A stretch of 7,448 bases of DNA from Bacteroidota bacterium (lineage in GTDB: Bacteria; Bacteroidota; Bacteroidia; AKYH767-A; CANKSK01): assembly GCA_947485425.1 (NCBI GenBank), contig CANKSK010000043.1, forward strand, positions 1-7,448, given 5' to 3'. The notes under the pieces were generated by a model, which was not told where the DNA came from, did no database searches, and worked only from the letters and a program-made list of their open reading frames with translations. Position numbers and translations under genes: made by a program. The number at the start of each line of letters is the position of its first letter. Position 1 is the first letter of the stretch. Below are positions 7,061 through 7,448 of this stretch, in pieces.

Positions 7061-7248
7061 CATAGTTTTTTTTTAAGAATAGAATTTCCTTTTAAATTAG
7101 ACAAGGCATCCTCCTTATTATAGGCAATAAATCCTTCTTTTTATCCTAAAAGGCATTTTTAAATCCATCTATTTCTAGGTAAAGAGCTATTAATAATAGG
7201 GATAAGAAAAAAAATTATTTGTTTTTTATATGGGATAAAAAAAAATAG

Positions 7249-7256
7249 TACCTTTG
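7249..7256 (+). promoter_or_regulatory. tRNA-Phe promoter (-7 element, TACCTTTG)
   Basis: TACCTTTG is an exact match to the Bacteroidota -7 consensus TAnnTTTG and ends 14 nt before the tRNA, so transcription would start a few bases upstream of the mature 5' end. The nearest TTTG upstream (7218-7221) is 27 nt away, longer than the roughly 19-21 nt usual for the -33 box, so the -33 element is uncertain. The region between is very A/T-rich. Confidence 0.7.
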
Positions 7257-7270
7257 CACCCTCAAGTTTT

Positions 7271-7343
7271 GGTGATGTAGCTCAGTTGGTAGAGCAAAGG
7301 ACTGAAAATCCTTGTGTCACTGGTTCGATTCCAGTCATCACCA
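7271..7343 (+). tRNA. tRNA-Phe, anticodon GAA
   Basis: A complete cloverleaf can be drawn by hand. The acceptor stem GGTGATG (7271-7277) pairs fully with CATCACC (7336-7342). The D arm is GCTC/GAGC around AGTTGGTA. The anticodon stem AAGGA/TCCTT (7297-7301/7309-7313) holds the loop CTGAAAA with anticodon GAA at 7304-7306. A five-base variable loop (GTGTC) follows, then the T arm ACTGG/CCAGT with loop TTCGATT. The discriminator base is A at 7343, as expected for tRNA-Phe. The 3' CCA is not encoded (the next bases are CAAC) and must be added enzymatically. The gene is divergent from coaX. Confidence 0.97.
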
Positions 7344-7356
7344 CAACTTTATTTTT

Positions 7357-7379
7357 TGTTCACAATACCCTGTTCACAA
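7357..7379 (+). repeat. Short direct repeat TGTTCACAA downstream of tRNA-Phe
   Basis: TGTTCACAA occurs at 7357-7365 and again at 7371-7379, with 5 nt between copies. It lies 13 nt beyond the tRNA, in an otherwise A/T-rich 105-nt tail that also holds the palindrome TTTCGAAA (7385-7392) and a small inverted repeat TGAC-CAAA-GTCA (7395-7406). It could be a binding site for a regulator of a gene beyond the right edge, or chance. No gene is visible between 7344 and 7448. Confidence 0.4.
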
Positions 7380-7448
7380 ATTTTTTTCGAAATCTGACCA
7401 AAGTCATATTTTTTTTGATCGAAACTACCCCGAAAATGCAAAAAATAG

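Noticed and set aside
7033..7104. N-terminal extension of CoaX from a TTG start
   Set aside because: The family begins at MKIAIDIGN, and the promoter-like element lies inside the extension; kept only as a finding about start choice.
1..7448. A novel defence, mobile or biosynthetic system
   Set aside because: All long frames are explained by housekeeping or envelope genes in a familiar order. No transposase, integrase, nuclease, toxin, reverse transcriptase or repeat array is present.

Overview
The window looks like a chromosomal housekeeping segment from a member of the Bacteroidota. It is AT-rich. Its genes follow linkages typical of that phylum: PBP2 next to RodA, and type III pantothenate kinase - outer-membrane protein - LptC. 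Ribosome-binding sites are mostly not Shine-Dalgarno-like. The best promoter matches are of the Bacteroidota TAnnTTTG (-7) type. I cannot place it below phylum.

Layout. On the + strand, the left edge cuts the 3' end of a penicillin-binding protein 2 gene (mrdA, 1-368), followed 17 nt later by a complete rodA (386-1648, TTG start). This is the transpeptidase/glycosyltransferase pair of the elongation machinery. A 386-nt stretch with no convincing gene follows, then a perfect 15-bp hairpin (2035-2074) that can terminate transcription from both sides. On the - strand, reading right to left, come coaX (7032-6307), an outer-membrane beta-barrel protein (6301-5036), lptC (5030-4455) and a 61-aa two-helix membrane protein (4450-4265). 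These are separated by only 4-5 nt and form a probable operon. A ppiD/SurA-like periplasmic chaperone gene (4178-2088) follows after an 86-nt gap containing its own promoter-like element. At the right edge a tRNA-Phe(GAA) lies on the + strand (7271-7343), divergent from coaX.

Apart from coaX (coenzyme A synthesis) and the tRNA, every gene serves the cell envelope: peptidoglycan elongation (mrdA, rodA), lipopolysaccharide export (lptC), an outer-membrane barrel, and a chaperone for folding exported proteins (ppiD).

I found no mobile element, CRISPR array, toxin-antitoxin pair, defence cassette or other sign of a new system. The items worth a second look are modest: an extended promoter motif shared by three transcription units, the conserved-looking but unnamed barrel and small membrane protein in the coaX-lptC operon, a misleading upstream start for coaX, and a gene-free interval between rodA and ppiD.
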